Positions 34,672-43,526 of a stretch of DNA of 64,000 nt are shown in pieces. This DNA is from Metallococcus carri (GTDB lineage Bacteria; Actinomycetota; Actinomycetes; Actinomycetales; Dermatophilaceae): contig NZ_JAAOIV010000001.1 in the NCBI RefSeq assembly GCF_011440275.1, positions 454,282 through 518,281 on the forward strand, in the 5' to 3' direction. Both the position numbers and the translations under genes were made by a program. How positions within the stretch are numbered: the first letter of the stretch is position 1; the number at the start of each line of letters is the position of its first letter. Under the pieces are notes generated by a model. That model was not told where the DNA came from. It did no database searches and saw only the letters and a program-made list of their open reading frames with translations.

Positions 34672-35146
34672 GGGCGTCGCCCTTGGCCTGCGCCTGGGCC
34701 TTCAGCGAGGCCTGGAAGTCCACCATCTGCTCCTGCACCGCGGCATCGCTCGCCCCGATGATCCGCGCAGCGAGCAGGCCGGCATTGCGCGCCCCGCCGA
34801 TCGACACCGTGGCCACCGGCACGCCGGCGGGCATCTGCACGATCGACAGCAGCGAATCCATCCCGTCCAGGTACTTCAGCGGCACCGGCACCCCGATCAC
34901 CGGCAATGGCGTCACCGAGGCCAGCATGCCCGGCAGGTGCGCCGCTCCCCCGGCGCCGGCGATGATCACCTGCAGTCCACGGCCGGCCGCGCGCTCGCCA
35001 TACGCGATCATCTCGGTCGGCATTCGGTGCGCCGAGACGACATCGACCTCGTGCTCGATCCCGAACTCTCCCAACGCGATTGACGCCTGCTCCAGCACCG
35101 GCCAGTCGCTGTCGGAGCCCATCACGATCCCGACCTGAGCGCTCAT
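34652..35146 (-). CDS. purE: N5-carboxyaminoimidazole ribonucleotide mutase
   Basis: A 164-residue class I PurE. It has [38 protein letters not shown] (abridged: VVSAHRMP, active-site His), [15 protein letters not shown] and [20 protein letters not shown]. It moves the carboxylate of N5-CAIR to make CAIR in purine synthesis. Its ATG overlaps the purK stop (ATGA). The C-terminal residues ALRAKRQ-stop are encoded by a 21-bp repeat unit, extending slightly beyond a typical PurE. Confidence 0.95.
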   Translation of the reverse strand: MSAQVGIVMGSDSDWPVLEQASIALGEFGIEHEVDVVSAHRMPTEMIAYGERAAGRGLQVIIAGAGGAAHLPGMLASVTPLPVIGVPVPLKYLDGMDSLLSIVQMPAGVPVATVSIGGARNAGLLAARIIGASDAAVQEQMVDFQASLKAQAQAKGDALRAKRQ

Positions 35147-36303
35147 TCGGTCACCGTTCCCTGCAGATAGTCGGCGGCATGCCGGGCGCGCTCGCGCAGC
35201 GCGTCGAGATCGTCACCGAACACATTGACATGCCCGATCTTGCGACCCGGGCGCACGCCCTTGCCGTAGAGGTGCACCTTCAGCCCCGGGTCGCGCGCCA
35301 TCAAATGCCGGTATGCCGGGTAGAGTTCTCGGTACTGTCCGCCGAGCACGTTGCCCATCACGGTCCACCGGTTGCGGGCCCGCGTGTCGCCCAGCGGAAG
35401 GTCCAGCACGGCCCGCAGGTGCTGCTCGAACTGGCTGGTGACCGACCCGTCCATCGTCCAGTGGCCGGAGTTGTGCGGGCGCATCGCCAGCTCGTTGACC
35501 AGATAACCGCCGTCGCGCGTCTGGAAGACCTCGACCGCCATCACGCCGGTGACGCCGAGCTCCCCGGCAATGCGCAGCGCGCGCTCGACCAGAGCAGTCG
35601 CCAGCTCCTCGGGCAGGTCCGGCGCAGGCGCGAGCACCTCGGTGCAGATGCCGTCGGTCTGCACGGTCTCCACCACCGGCCAGACCGCGGCCTGACCGGA
35701 GGGACTGCGGGCCACGAGCACCGCGAGCTCGCGCACGAAGGGCACGGCTTCTTCGATCAGCAGCCCACCGCCACGCTCGACCCACTCGCGGGCCTCGTCC
35801 GGCGACGATGCGACGAGGACTCCCTTGCCGTCATACCCGCCGGTGGGAGTCTTCAGCACGACCGGCCAGCCATGCTCGTCGGCGAAGGCCGACACCTCCT
35901 CGAGCGATGACACGGCCGCCCAAGCCGGCACGGGAATCCCCATGTCCGACAGGCGTTTTCGCATCACCAACTTGTCCTGGGCGTGCCGCAGCGCCTCCGG
36001 GCCTGGATGGACCTCCACGCCGGCCTCGACCAGCCGCTGCAGGATCTCTTGCGGCACGTGCTCGTGGTCGAAGGTGACGACATCGCAGTCGCGCGCGAAC
36101 CGCACGACATCGTCCACATCCAAATAAGAGCCGACCGGCGCGGACGGCGTCACCAATGCAGCCGCCGCATCCGGGCCTTCGGCGAGCACCGACAGCGTCA
36201 GGCCGAGGTTGACCGCGGGCGGGGCACACATCCGGGCGAGCTGCCCGCCGCCGATGATGCCGACGACGGGGAAGCCTCCAGGGGCATGACGAGGCGCAGT
36301 CAC
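35143..36303 (-). CDS. purK: N5-carboxyaminoimidazole ribonucleotide synthase
   Basis: A 386-residue ATP-grasp enzyme. N-terminal [13 protein letters not shown]; central ATP-grasp with [16 protein letters not shown] and [20 protein letters not shown]; metal-binding [15 protein letters not shown]-terminal [10 protein letters not shown]. It carboxylates AIR using ATP and bicarbonate, feeding PurE. GTG at 36303 has TAGGGT (complement of 36311-36316) 7 bp upstream and no ribosome site, so it is likely leaderless. Confidence 0.95.
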   Translation of the reverse strand: MTAPRHAPGGFPVVGIIGGGQLARMCAPPAVNLGLTLSVLAEGPDAAAALVTPSAPVGSYLDVDDVVRFARDCDVVTFDHEHVPQEILQRLVEAGVEVHPGPEALRHAQDKLVMRKRLSDMGIPVPAWAAVSSLEEVSAFADEHGWPVVLKTPTGGYDGKGVLVASSPDEAREWVERGGGLLIEEAVPFVRELAVLVARSPSGQAAVWPVVETVQTDGICTEVLAPAPDLPEELATALVERALRIAGELGVTGVMAVEVFQTRDGGYLVNELAMRPHNSGHWTMDGSVTSQFEQHLRAVLDLPLGDTRARNRWTVMGNVLGGQYRELYPAYRHLMARDPGLKVHLYGKGVRPGRKIGHVNVFGDDLDALRERARHAADYLQGTVTE

Positions 36304-36321
36304 GAGCCAAACCCTATCGAG

Positions 36322-37311
36322 TCACCGACCGGGCAGCCGCGAGGCGGCACCCTCCGGCGGCTCGGTCGCGGACAGGAAGAGCGCGAAGACGGCCGGCTGC
36401 ATCGAGCGCAACTCCAGCCGGCCACCGGACGCCGTCGCCAGGTCGCGGGCGAGCGCCAGCCCCAGGCCGGACCCGCGGGTCGACACCCGCCGCTCGAAGA
36501 CGCGCGCCGCGATGCTCGGGTCGACGCCCTCGCCCTTGTCGCTCACCTCGATCACCACTGACGGGCCGCTGTGCCGCGCCATCAGCTCGACCGTGCCGCG
36601 GCCGTGCTGCAGGGCGTTCTCCAGCAGGGTGGAGAAGATCTGCGACAGGGCGGTCGGCGTCGTGAGCACCCACAGACCACGCTCGCCGAAGACGTGGATG
36701 GAGCGTCGCGCGGTTGCGAAGGCCGGCTGCCACTCGCGCTGCATCGCCGCGATCACCGCGTCGAGCGACACCGGTTCGACCGGGCCGCCCGGCGACGTGC
36801 GCGCCCGGCCCAGTAATTCGTCGACCACCGCGGTCAGTCGTTCGACCTGCGCGATCGCGGTGGTCGCCTCGTCCCGCGCGAAGTCGAGGTCGTCGGTCAT
36901 CGAGATCTCCTCGAGCCGAATCAACAACGCTGTCAACGGGGTTCGCAGTTGGTGGCTGGCGTCAGAGGCGAACTCACGCTCGGAAGCAAGGCGTCGCGAC
37001 AGCTCGCCCGCGCGCCGCTCGAAGACCTGGGACAACCGGTCGATCTCGTCGATACCCGACCGCATCGGCTGGAAGATCGCAGTGCCTTCACCCGCCGATT
37101 CAGCCCGCCCGGTGAGCTCCTCGATCGGTGCGGAGATCTGGCGACCGGCGCGCCGCGCGACGACATACCCGATCGCAGCAGCCAGCAGGACCAACGCCAC
37201 CAGGGCGAGACGACGTTGCCAACTGATCGCCACAACGAGGGCCGGGATCGTGACGATGGTCAGCGCCGCGATCACCGCCACCAGGGTGGCCCGCAGGATC
37301 CGCCGCTGCAC
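36322..37311 (-). CDS. Two-component sensor histidine kinase
   Basis: A 329-residue membrane kinase. Two TM segments at residues 8-30 (VAVIAALTIVTIPALVVAI) and 36-50 with almost no extracytoplasmic loop, a HAMP-like linker, the phospho-acceptor H box ASDASHQLRTPLTALL, N box LLENALQHGRG, and G boxes DKGEGVDP and GSGLGLALAR. The near-absent sensor loop suggests that it senses the membrane or a partner protein. It is 3 bp downstream of the response regulator, so they form a pair. Confidence 0.92.
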   Translation of the reverse strand: MQRRILRATLVAVIAALTIVTIPALVVAISWQRRLALVALVLLAAAIGYVVARRAGRQISAPIEELTGRAESAGEGTAIFQPMRSGIDEIDRLSQVFERRAGELSRRLASEREFASDASHQLRTPLTALLIRLEEISMTDDLDFARDEATTAIAQVERLTAVVDELLGRARTSPGGPVEPVSLDAVIAAMQREWQPAFATARRSIHVFGERGLWVLTTPTALSQIFSTLLENALQHGRGTVELMARHSGPSVVIEVSDKGEGVDPSIAARVFERRVSTRGSGLGLALARDLATASGGRLELRSMQPAVFALFLSATEPPEGAASRLPGR

Positions 37312-37314
37312 CGC

Positions 37315-37989
37315 TCAACTCTCGAGCGGGACTTCGAAGCGGAACCCGACGCCCCGCACCGTGCTGATGAAGCTGGGGTCGGTCGCGCTGTCGCCGAGCT
37401 TGCGGCGCAGCACCGAGATGTGCATGTCGAGGGTCTTGGTCGAACCCACCCAGTTGGTCGCCCAGATCTCGTGCATCAGCTGCTCTCGCGAGACCACACG
37501 CCCCTGCTCGCGCACGAGCACCGCCAGCAGGTTGAACTCCTTGGCGGTGAGGTGAATCTCGTTGCCGCCCAAGAAGACTCGTCGTGCGGCGAAGTCGATC
37601 TGCAGCCCGGGTCCGGACTGTTCGTCCGGTGGCGTCCGACGCAGCAACGCCCGCGCCCGAGCCAGCAATTCGGCCAGCCGGAAGGGCTTGGTGACATAGT
37701 CATCGGCGCCAGCGTCCAGGCCGACCACGGTGTCCACCTCGTCGGCCCGCGCAGTCAGGATCAGGACGGGCACGAAAACGCCGTCGGCACGCAAGCGCCG
37801 GCATACCTCGAGTCCGTCCATGGTGGGCAACCCGAGATCGAGGATCACCAGATCGGGCACCGTGCGCGCCTCTTCCAGCGCCTGCGCGCCGTCGTCGCTC
37901 ACCACCACGTCGTAGCCCTCCCGGCGCAGCGCACGGGCGAGCGGCTCGGAGATGGCAGTGTCGTCCTCCGCCAACAGCACACGAGTCAT
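37315..37989 (-). CDS. OmpR/PhoB-family response regulator
   Basis: A 224-residue protein: receiver domain 1-120 (VLLAEDDTAISE acidic pocket, LVILDLGLPTMDG with phospho-Asp, LTARADE, DYVTKPF with Lys) and winged-helix DNA-binding domain 130-220 (HLTAKEFNLLAVLV, TVRGVGFRFE). ATG at 37989 has TAGGTT (complement of 37997-38002) 7 bp upstream, so it is leaderless. Its regulon is unknown. Confidence 0.94.
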   Translation of the reverse strand: MTRVLLAEDDTAISEPLARALRREGYDVVVSDDGAQALEEARTVPDLVILDLGLPTMDGLEVCRRLRADGVFVPVLILTARADEVDTVVGLDAGADDYVTKPFRLAELLARARALLRRTPPDEQSGPGLQIDFAARRVFLGGNEIHLTAKEFNLLAVLVREQGRVVSREQLMHEIWATNWVGSTKTLDMHISVLRRKLGDSATDPSFISTVRGVGFRFEVPLES

Positions 37990-37999
37990 GGCGAGCAAC

Positions 38000-38779
38000 C
38001 TACCGTCCCGGCCACTGAGGTTTGCGACGCTCGGCGAAGGCGCGCACGCCCTCGGCGCGGTCCCCCGAGAATGCCGTGGCCCGCCAACAGGCGTCCTCGA
38101 CCTCGAGGCCGGTCGCCAGGTCGGCGTCCAGACCGCGGCGCATCGCCTTCTTCGCATTCCTTAGTCCCACAGGCGAATTCGCTGCGATAAGGGTCGCGAG
38201 TTCGAGTGCCCGGTCGCGCGCCCTGCCGGCCGGCACGACCTCCTCGACGAAGCCGAGTGCGTGCGCGTCGGCCGCGGTGAACTTCTCCGCGGTGAAGATC
38301 ACCCGCGCGGCGCGTCCCCAGCCGATCCGGCGGGCGAGCAACTGGGTGCCGCCGCCCCCGGGGATGACGCCGACCGACACCTCGGGCAGCCCGAGCGTCG
38401 CACCCTCGCCGGCCACGATCACATCGCAGGACAGCGCGATCTCGGCCCCACCGCCGAGTGCGTAGCCGTCGACCGCGGCGATCGTGGGCATGGGCAGATC
38501 GAGCACCCCGCCGTATGCCGACCGCGCCACCGGCCGCTGTTGCACCAGCTGCGCGTCGCTCAAACCGTTGCGCTCCTTCAAATCCGCGCCGACACAGAAG
38601 GCCTTGTCATGCGAGGAGGTAACGACCACGCAGCGCACGCCCTCGTCGGCGGCGAGTTGCGCGGTGGCCGCGGCGAGCGCCTCGGCCATCGCGGTGGACA
38701 CGGCATTCATCGCCTCCGGGCGGTCGAGCACCAGCTCGGCCACGTGATCGCCGTCGCCGTGGCGATGTTGGGTGATCAT
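38000..38779 (-). CDS. Enoyl-CoA hydratase/isomerase family protein
   Basis: A 259-residue crotonase-fold protein. AFCVGADLKER (first oxyanion-hole region), AAVDGYALGGGAEIALSCDV (second oxyanion hole) and GLPEVSVGVIPGGGGTQLLARRIG with the catalytic glutamate of the LPEV motif are present. It probably hydrates an enoyl-CoA. ATG at 38779 overlaps the stop of the biotin ligase-cyclase gene (ATGA) and has GGAGA about 7 bp upstream, so the two genes are one transcript. Confidence 0.92.
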   Translation of the reverse strand: MITQHRHGDGDHVAELVLDRPEAMNAVSTAMAEALAAATAQLAADEGVRCVVVTSSHDKAFCVGADLKERNGLSDAQLVQQRPVARSAYGGVLDLPMPTIAAVDGYALGGGAEIALSCDVIVAGEGATLGLPEVSVGVIPGGGGTQLLARRIGWGRAARVIFTAEKFTAADAHALGFVEEVVPAGRARDRALELATLIAANSPVGLRNAKKAMRRGLDADLATGLEVEDACWRATAFSGDRAEGVRAFAERRKPQWPGR

Positions 38780-40593
38780 CGAGACTCTCCTTCGGTGTCG
38801 GGGTCGCTGGTGCCATGACGCGTGATCGTCCACGGGGTGAGCTCGCCGAGCCCGGACAACTGCACCGCGCGATAGGGGCGGGTGTCCAGATCCGGCCGCA
38901 TCGCCACCGTGCGCGCAATATCGGCGTCGGCCAGGATCGTGCCTGGAGCCGCCGCCGTCGTGAGGCGCGCCGCCCGATTGACGGTCGTGCCGTAGATGTC
39001 GCCCAGGCGGGCGAGGACCCGGCCGGTCGCCATACCGATCCGCATGCGCGGCAACAGGTCGTTGGCGGCGGTCGCCTCGATCAGGTCGACGGCGATGGCG
39101 ACCGCCCCTTCGATCGAGGTGTGGGAGTAGAGGACTTCGTCACCGACCGTCTTCACCAGCGCGCCGCCGTGCTGGCTGACCACATCCGAGGCGATCGTCT
39201 CGAAGGTCACGATGAGCGCGGCGAGCTCGCGCTCGCCCATCTGGCGCACCAGCTGGGTGAAGTTGACCAGGTCGGCGAACCCGACGGTGCGGACCACACC
39301 GATGTGGGACTCCGGTTCGGAGTCGGCGATCAGCCGCGAGATCGCGACGGTGAGATTGCGCCGCCATACATAGTCGAGCAGCGGCGTGAAGCGGTCGGCG
39401 ATGATCGCGGCCCGATCGGCTGCGCTGCGCGCGGTCGTCTCGTCCACCTCACCGTCCGCGGTGAACATGTCGGTCACCAGCTGCAGCACCCACATCGCCA
39501 TCCGGTCGGTGCTGCGGCCGACGGCGCGGGTGATGCCGAGCGCGGTGGTCTCGTCGACCAGTCCGTCGGCGATGAGACTCATCACCCCGCGGACGGCCGC
39601 GACATCCGACTCGCTGAACACGACGTCCTCGTCGCGCGCGTTGGCGAAACCGAGCGCCCGCCAGAACCTCCGGCTCACCTCCGGGGGGATGCCGGCGGCC
39701 TGGCTGACGTCGGCGCGGCGCAGCGTGCGCGGGGCGCCCATGAGCCGCTGCTCGATGGAGTCGACGAAGGCCGCCCGCTCGACCGTCGCGGCGCGCACCT
39801 GCTCGGTCGTATGCCGTTCGCGGGGCTCGCGCGGCCGGACGTGCACGACGTCACCGACGGCGTGGGGGGTGCGGCCCCGCGGCGTCTCGAGGATCAGCCG
39901 GCCCGAGGTGTCGATGTCGACCGCGTCGCCGATCTCCTCGCGATCGTCGGCGACCTGCACCCGCACCTCCTGCCCGATCGTGACGCACGCCGCCCGATAT
40001 TCGTCGTCGAGCCGGTCGGTGTGCCAGGCATCGTGCACGCGCGCGAGCTCGACGAGCAGGGCGTTGATGAGTTCTTCGGTGTCAATCTGCTTGCCGCACA
40101 ACGCGATCGACGTGGCTTGTGTGGTGGGGAGTTGCTCGCGGGTCTGGAAGAGGTTGATGCCGACGCCGACCACCACGACCGGGAAGTCACCGCCGGTGGC
40201 ATTGCACAGGATGCCGCCGAGCTTGAGCCACTGGTCGCCGTCGCGCACGAGGACGTCGTTGGGCCACTTCAGCCCGACGTCCAGGCCGGCCGCGGTGGCG
40301 ATGGCCCGCCGGGCCGCGAGGCCGACCAGAAGCGGCACCCAGCCCCACCGGTCGGTCTCGTGCGGCAGGGGCAACGCCGCGGAGAAGGCGAGCGAGGCAC
40401 CGGGCGGAGCTTCCCAGGCACGATCCCGGCGGCCGCGGCCGTCGGTTTGGTAGTCCGCCACGAGCGCACGCCAGGGCCGCGGGTCGCGCAACAGCGCGGC
40501 ATTGGTGGAATCGATCGAGGCGACCCGCTCCACCGAGGACCAGGGAGGCGGCGCACCGCGTCCCACGCCTTCACCGTCCGCGTCGTGACTCAC
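38776..40593 (-). CDS. Biotin protein ligase fused to class III adenylate cyclase
   Basis: A 605-residue fusion in one uninterrupted frame. Residues 15-254 are a group I biotin protein ligase without [13 protein letters not shown] (biotinoyl-AMP loop, 51-60), KWPND (109-113), and the C-terminal SH3-like [11 protein letters not shown]. Residues 275-420 resemble the regulatory region of Rv1264-type cyclases ([19 protein letters not shown]). Residues 435-590 are a class III cyclase with metal aspartates D441 and D485, K481, D532 and N539/R543, all intact. It should biotinylate the carboxylase and make cAMP. GTG at 40593 has TAGCCT 7 bp upstream. The two parts are usually separate neighbouring genes; no stop separates them here. 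Confidence 0.88.
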   Translation of the reverse strand: MSHDADGEGVGRGAPPPWSSVERVASIDSTNAALLRDPRPWRALVADYQTDGRGRRDRAWEAPPGASLAFSAALPLPHETDRWGWVPLLVGLAARRAIATAAGLDVGLKWPNDVLVRDGDQWLKLGGILCNATGGDFPVVVVGVGINLFQTREQLPTTQATSIALCGKQIDTEELINALLVELARVHDAWHTDRLDDEYRAACVTIGQEVRVQVADDREEIGDAVDIDTSGRLILETPRGRTPHAVGDVVHVRPREPRERHTTEQVRAATVERAAFVDSIEQRLMGAPRTLRRADVSQAAGIPPEVSRRFWRALGFANARDEDVVFSESDVAAVRGVMSLIADGLVDETTALGITRAVGRSTDRMAMWVLQLVTDMFTADGEVDETTARSAADRAAIIADRFTPLLDYVWRRNLTVAISRLIADSEPESHIGVVRTVGFADLVNFTQLVRQMGERELAALIVTFETIASDVVSQHGGALVKTVGDEVLYSHTSIEGAVAIAVDLIEATAANDLLPRMRIGMATGRVLARLGDIYGTTVNRAARLTTAAAPGTILADADIARTVAMRPDLDTRPYRAVQLSGLGELTPWTITRHGTSDPDTEGESR

Positions 40594-40600
40594 GTCACCA

Positions 40601-40610
40601 AGGCTAGAGT
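40601..40610. promoter_or_regulatory. Overlapping divergent -10 boxes (bidirectional leaderless promoter)
   Basis: AGGCTAGAGT holds TAGCCT on the minus strand (complement of 40601-40606, 7 bp from GTG 40593) and TAGAGT on the plus strand (40605-40610, 8 bp from ATG 40619). The boxes share the TA at 40605-40606, so RNA polymerase cannot open both at once. Confidence 0.65.
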
Positions 40611-40618
40611 CTGTCCCC

Positions 40619-42256
40619 ATGACCAGTGCGTCCGACCGGCAGAACACCGGCGACTCGGGGATCGACATCCACACCACCGCCGGTCGTTTGGCAGAACTCC
40701 AGCAACGCACCGACGAAGCGGTGCACGCCGGCTCCGAGCGGGCCGTTGCGGCCCAGCACGCCAAGGGCAAGCAGACTGCCCGCGAACGGGTGGAGCAGCT
40801 GCTCGACGACGGCTCCTTCGTCGAACTCGACGCGCTGGCCAGGCACCGCTCGACCGCCTTCGGGCAGGAGCAGAACCGGCCGTATGGCGACGGCGTGGTC
40901 ACCGGCTACGGCACCATCGACGGGCGCACCGTGTGCGTCTTCTCCCAGGACTTCACGGTCTTTGGCGGCTCGCTCGGTGAGGTGCTCGGCGAGAAGATCT
41001 GCAAGGTCATGGACCTGGCGATGAAGATCGGCTGCCCGGTGATCGGCATCAACGACTCCGGCGGCGCCCGCATCCAGGAGGGCGTCGTCGCGCTCGGGCT
41101 TTATGCCGAGATCTTCCGGCGCAATGTGCACGCCTCGGGCGTCATCCCGCAGATCTCGCTGGTCATGGGCCCCTGCGCCGGCGGGGCGGTCTACTCCCCC
41201 GCGATCACCGACTTCGTGGTGATGGTCGACCAGACCTCGCATATGTTCATCACCGGCCCGGATGTCATCAAGACCGTCACCGGCGAGGACGTCGGCTTCG
41301 AAGAGCTCGGCGGCGCGCGGACCCACAACACCCGCTCCGGGGTGGCGCACTACCTCGGCAGCGACGAGGACGACGCGATCGCCTATGTGAAGGACCTGTT
41401 GTCCTATCTGCCGCCCAACAACCTGGATGCGCCGGTGGCCTACGAGCCGGTCGCCGAGGCCGAGCTGGCGATCACCGACCTCGACCGCGAGCTCGACACG
41501 GTGGTGCCGGACAGCCCGAATACGCCATACGACATGGTGACCGTGATCGAGCATGTGTGCGACGACGGCGAATTCCTGCAGGTGCACGAGCTGTTCGCGC
41601 CCAATATCGTGTGCGGTTTCGGGCGGGTGGATGGGCAGCCGGTCGGTGTCGTCGCCAACCAGCCCGGGCAACTCGCGGGCACGCTCGACATCGACGCATC
41701 CGAGAAGGCAGCGCGATTCGTGCGCACCTGCGATGCGTTCAACATCCCGGTGGTCACCTTCGTGGACGTGCCCGGCTTCCTGCCCGGCACCGACCAGGAG
41801 TGGGGCGGCATCATCCGGCGCGGCGCCAAACTGCTGTTCGCGTATGCCGAAGCCACCGTGCCGCTCGTGACCGTCATCACCCGCAAGGCCTACGGCGGTG
41901 CGTATGACGTGATGGGCTCCAAGCACCTCGGCGCCGATGTCAACCTCGCCTGGCCCACCGCCCAGATCGCGGTGATGGGGGCGCAGGGGGCGGTGAACAT
42001 CTTGTACCGCAAGCAGATTCGCGCGGTCGAGGAGGAGAGCGGCGGAGACGCTGCGGCGGTCGAGGCCAAGCGGCAGGAGCTCATCGGCGAATACGAGGAC
42101 GCCCTCGCCAACCCTTATATCGCCGCCGAGCGCGGGTATGTCGACGCCGTGATCCCGCCGCACGAGACGCGGGTGCAGATCATCCGGGCGTTGCGGGCCT
42201 TGCGCACCAAGCGCGAGAACCTGCCGCCCAAGAAGCACGGCAATATCCCGCTATGA
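40619..42256 (+). CDS. Acyl-CoA carboxylase carboxyltransferase (beta) subunit
   Basis: A 545-residue AccD5/PccB-type carboxyltransferase with two crotonase-like halves. N-half: [14 protein letters not shown] and [13 protein letters not shown] (oxyanion hole); C-half: [23 protein letters not shown] (abridged: [10 protein letters not shown]) and [20 protein letters not shown]. It transfers carboxyl from biotin to acetyl- or propionyl-CoA for fatty acid or methylmalonyl-CoA synthesis. It needs a biotinylated alpha subunit (not in window) and the epsilon subunit whose ATG overlaps this stop. It is divergent from the biotin ligase-cyclase gene. Confidence 0.94.
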   Translation: MTSASDRQNTGDSGIDIHTTAGRLAELQQRTDEAVHAGSERAVAAQHAKGKQTARERVEQLLDDGSFVELDALARHRSTAFGQEQNRPYGDGVVTGYGTIDGRTVCVFSQDFTVFGGSLGEVLGEKICKVMDLAMKIGCPVIGINDSGGARIQEGVVALGLYAEIFRRNVHASGVIPQISLVMGPCAGGAVYSPAITDFVVMVDQTSHMFITGPDVIKTVTGEDVGFEELGGARTHNTRSGVAHYLGSDEDDAIAYVKDLLSYLPPNNLDAPVAYEPVAEAELAITDLDRELDTVVPDSPNTPYDMVTVIEHVCDDGEFLQVHELFAPNIVCGFGRVDGQPVGVVANQPGQLAGTLDIDASEKAARFVRTCDAFNIPVVTFVDVPGFLPGTDQEWGGIIRRGAKLLFAYAEATVPLVTVITRKAYGGAYDVMGSKHLGADVNLAWPTAQIAVMGAQGAVNILYRKQIRAVEEESGGDAAAVEAKRQELIGEYEDALANPYIAAERGYVDAVIPPHETRVQIIRALRALRTKRENLPPKKHGNIPL

Positions 42257-42546
42257 CCCCCGAAACGTCACCAAGTCCTCCCGAAACGTCACCAAGTCCT
42301 CCCGAAACGTCACCAAATCCTCCCGAAACGTCAGTAGATCCTCGCGAGACGTCACAGCCGGGGAACGTTCAGGCTGCCATCCGCATCGTCGCGCCGCAGC
42401 ACGCGACGGCCGAGGAGATCGCCGCAGTGGTGGTAGTGCTCTCCAGTCAGGTGAACAAGGACACCGGTCCTCCCGTCAGGCAGTCACAGTGGGCGGGGCG
42501 CGAACGCCGCACCTGGCGTTCGAGCGGGCTGCCCAGCGCCCGCTGA
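42253..42546 (+). CDS. Acyl-CoA carboxylase epsilon subunit with repeat-derived N-terminus
   Basis: A 97-residue small protein. Residues 40-97 match the actinobacterial carboxylase epsilon family: [20 protein letters not shown] (interaction helix) and a tryptophan-rich tail [20 protein letters not shown]. Its ATG overlaps the accD stop (ATGA), the normal operon layout for AccE. Residues 3-35 are seven-residue [14 protein letters not shown] repeats encoded by a 21-bp intergenic repeat array. Epsilon links alpha and beta subunits and boosts activity; N-termini in the family are short and variable, so the repeat segment is probably a tolerated disordered extension. Confidence 0.85.
   Translation: MTPETSPSPPETSPSPPETSPNPPETSVDPRETSQPGNVQAAIRIVAPQHATAEEIAAVVVVLSSQVNKDTGPPVRQSQWAGRERRTWRSSGLPSAR
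42261..42357 (+). repeat. 21-bp tandem array D (about 4.6 units), coding in epsilon subunit
   Basis: Units CGAAACGTCACCAAGTCCTCC start at 42261 and recur every 21 bp to 42345. They begin 4 bp after the accD stop in the same polarity as the other arrays and are read in frame as PETSPSP by the epsilon gene. Confidence 0.95.
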
Positions 42547-42565
42547 CCGGACCCGGTTCTCCTAA

Positions 42566-42724
42566 CGCCTCGCGGGTTATGAGTGACGTTTCGCGAGGTA
42601 CTACTGACGTTTCGCGAGGTACTACTGACGTTTCGCGAGGTTTAAGTGACGTTTCGCGAGGAATTACTGACGTTTCGCGAGGTTTAAGTGACGTTTCGCG
42701 AGGAATTACTGACGTTTCGGGTTA
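42566..42724. repeat. 21-bp tandem array E (about 6.5 units) at 3' end of TauE/SafE gene
   Basis: Units GACGTTTCGCGAGGTACTACT and variants run every 21 bp from 42585 to 42711 on the plus strand, with a degenerate partial copy before. The last unit abuts the TauE/SafE stop (complement of 42722-42724). It faces array D in opposite orientation across the epsilon gene. Confidence 0.95.
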
Positions 42725-43498
42725 GAGGAGTTGGCGGAGGGTGTCGGCGCCGATCTTGACGATGAACGCCCCCACCACCACGACGAAAACCGCCCGGATG
42801 AAGCGCGAGCCGCGCGCGACCGCCATACGCGATCCGAGATAGGCGCCGGCGATATTCGCCACGCCCATCGCGAGGCCGAGACCCCACAGCACCACGCCCT
42901 GTGGCACGAAGATCACCAGCGCGGCGAGGTTGGTGGCGAAATTGGCGATCTTCGCCTTGGCCGAGGCGTCCAGGAAGCGATATCCGAGCAGGCCGACCAG
43001 CGCGAACACCAGGAACGAGCCGGTGCCCGGGCCGAGCGCCCCGTCATACATCCCGATGAAGAAACCCACCAGCCCCGCCGTGCCGTAATGCCGGCGACCG
43101 CTGAACCGCAGCGCCGTCACATCGCCGACATTCGGCCGCAGCAGCGTGTAGGCGCCGACCGCGACGAGCACCACGAGGATCACCGGGTTGAACGCCGACC
43201 GCGGGATATGTGAGGCGATCACCGCGCCGACCAGCGCGCCGGCGAAGGCCGGGATCGCCAGATAAGCCACCGTGCGCAGCTCGGGCCGCACCCGCCGCGC
43301 ATAGGTGATCGACGAGGTCGAGGTGCCGCAGATCGAGCCGAGCTTGTTGGTGGCGAGGAGTTGGGCCGGCGCGGCCGAGGGGAAAGCAATCATCAGCGCG
43401 GGCAACTGGATCAGCCCACCCCCGCCGACGACCGCATCGATCCACCCGGCACCGAAGGCCGCGAGGATCAGCAGCAGGGTGGTGAGCAGGTCCGGCAT
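42722..43498 (-). CDS. TauE/SafE family anion permease
   Basis: A 258-residue membrane protein with about eight hydrophobic segments in two repeats. Characteristic blocks: AAFGAGWIDAVVGGGGLIQLPAL at residue 13-35 (abridged: GWIDAVVGGGGLIQLPA), LLATNKLGSICGT, and GMYDGALGPGTGSFLVF. The family exports sulfite or organosulfonates or imports related anions; the substrate here is unknown. ATG at 43498 has TAGGCT (complement of 43508-43513) 9 bp upstream. Confidence 0.9.
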   Translation of the reverse strand: MPDLLTTLLLILAAFGAGWIDAVVGGGGLIQLPALMIAFPSAAPAQLLATNKLGSICGTSTSSITYARRVRPELRTVAYLAIPAFAGALVGAVIASHIPRSAFNPVILVVLVAVGAYTLLRPNVGDVTALRFSGRRHYGTAGLVGFFIGMYDGALGPGTGSFLVFALVGLLGYRFLDASAKAKIANFATNLAALVIFVPQGVVLWGLGLAMGVANIAGAYLGSRMAVARGSRFIRAVFVVVVGAFIVKIGADTLRQLL

Positions 43499-43526
43499 CG
43501 CGCGGCGAGCCTAGCCTCGGGATCGG

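Noticed and set aside
6511..42724. CRISPR array
   Set aside because: The 21-bp units are contiguous without spacers, no cas genes are present, and other repeats are plain tandem arrays.
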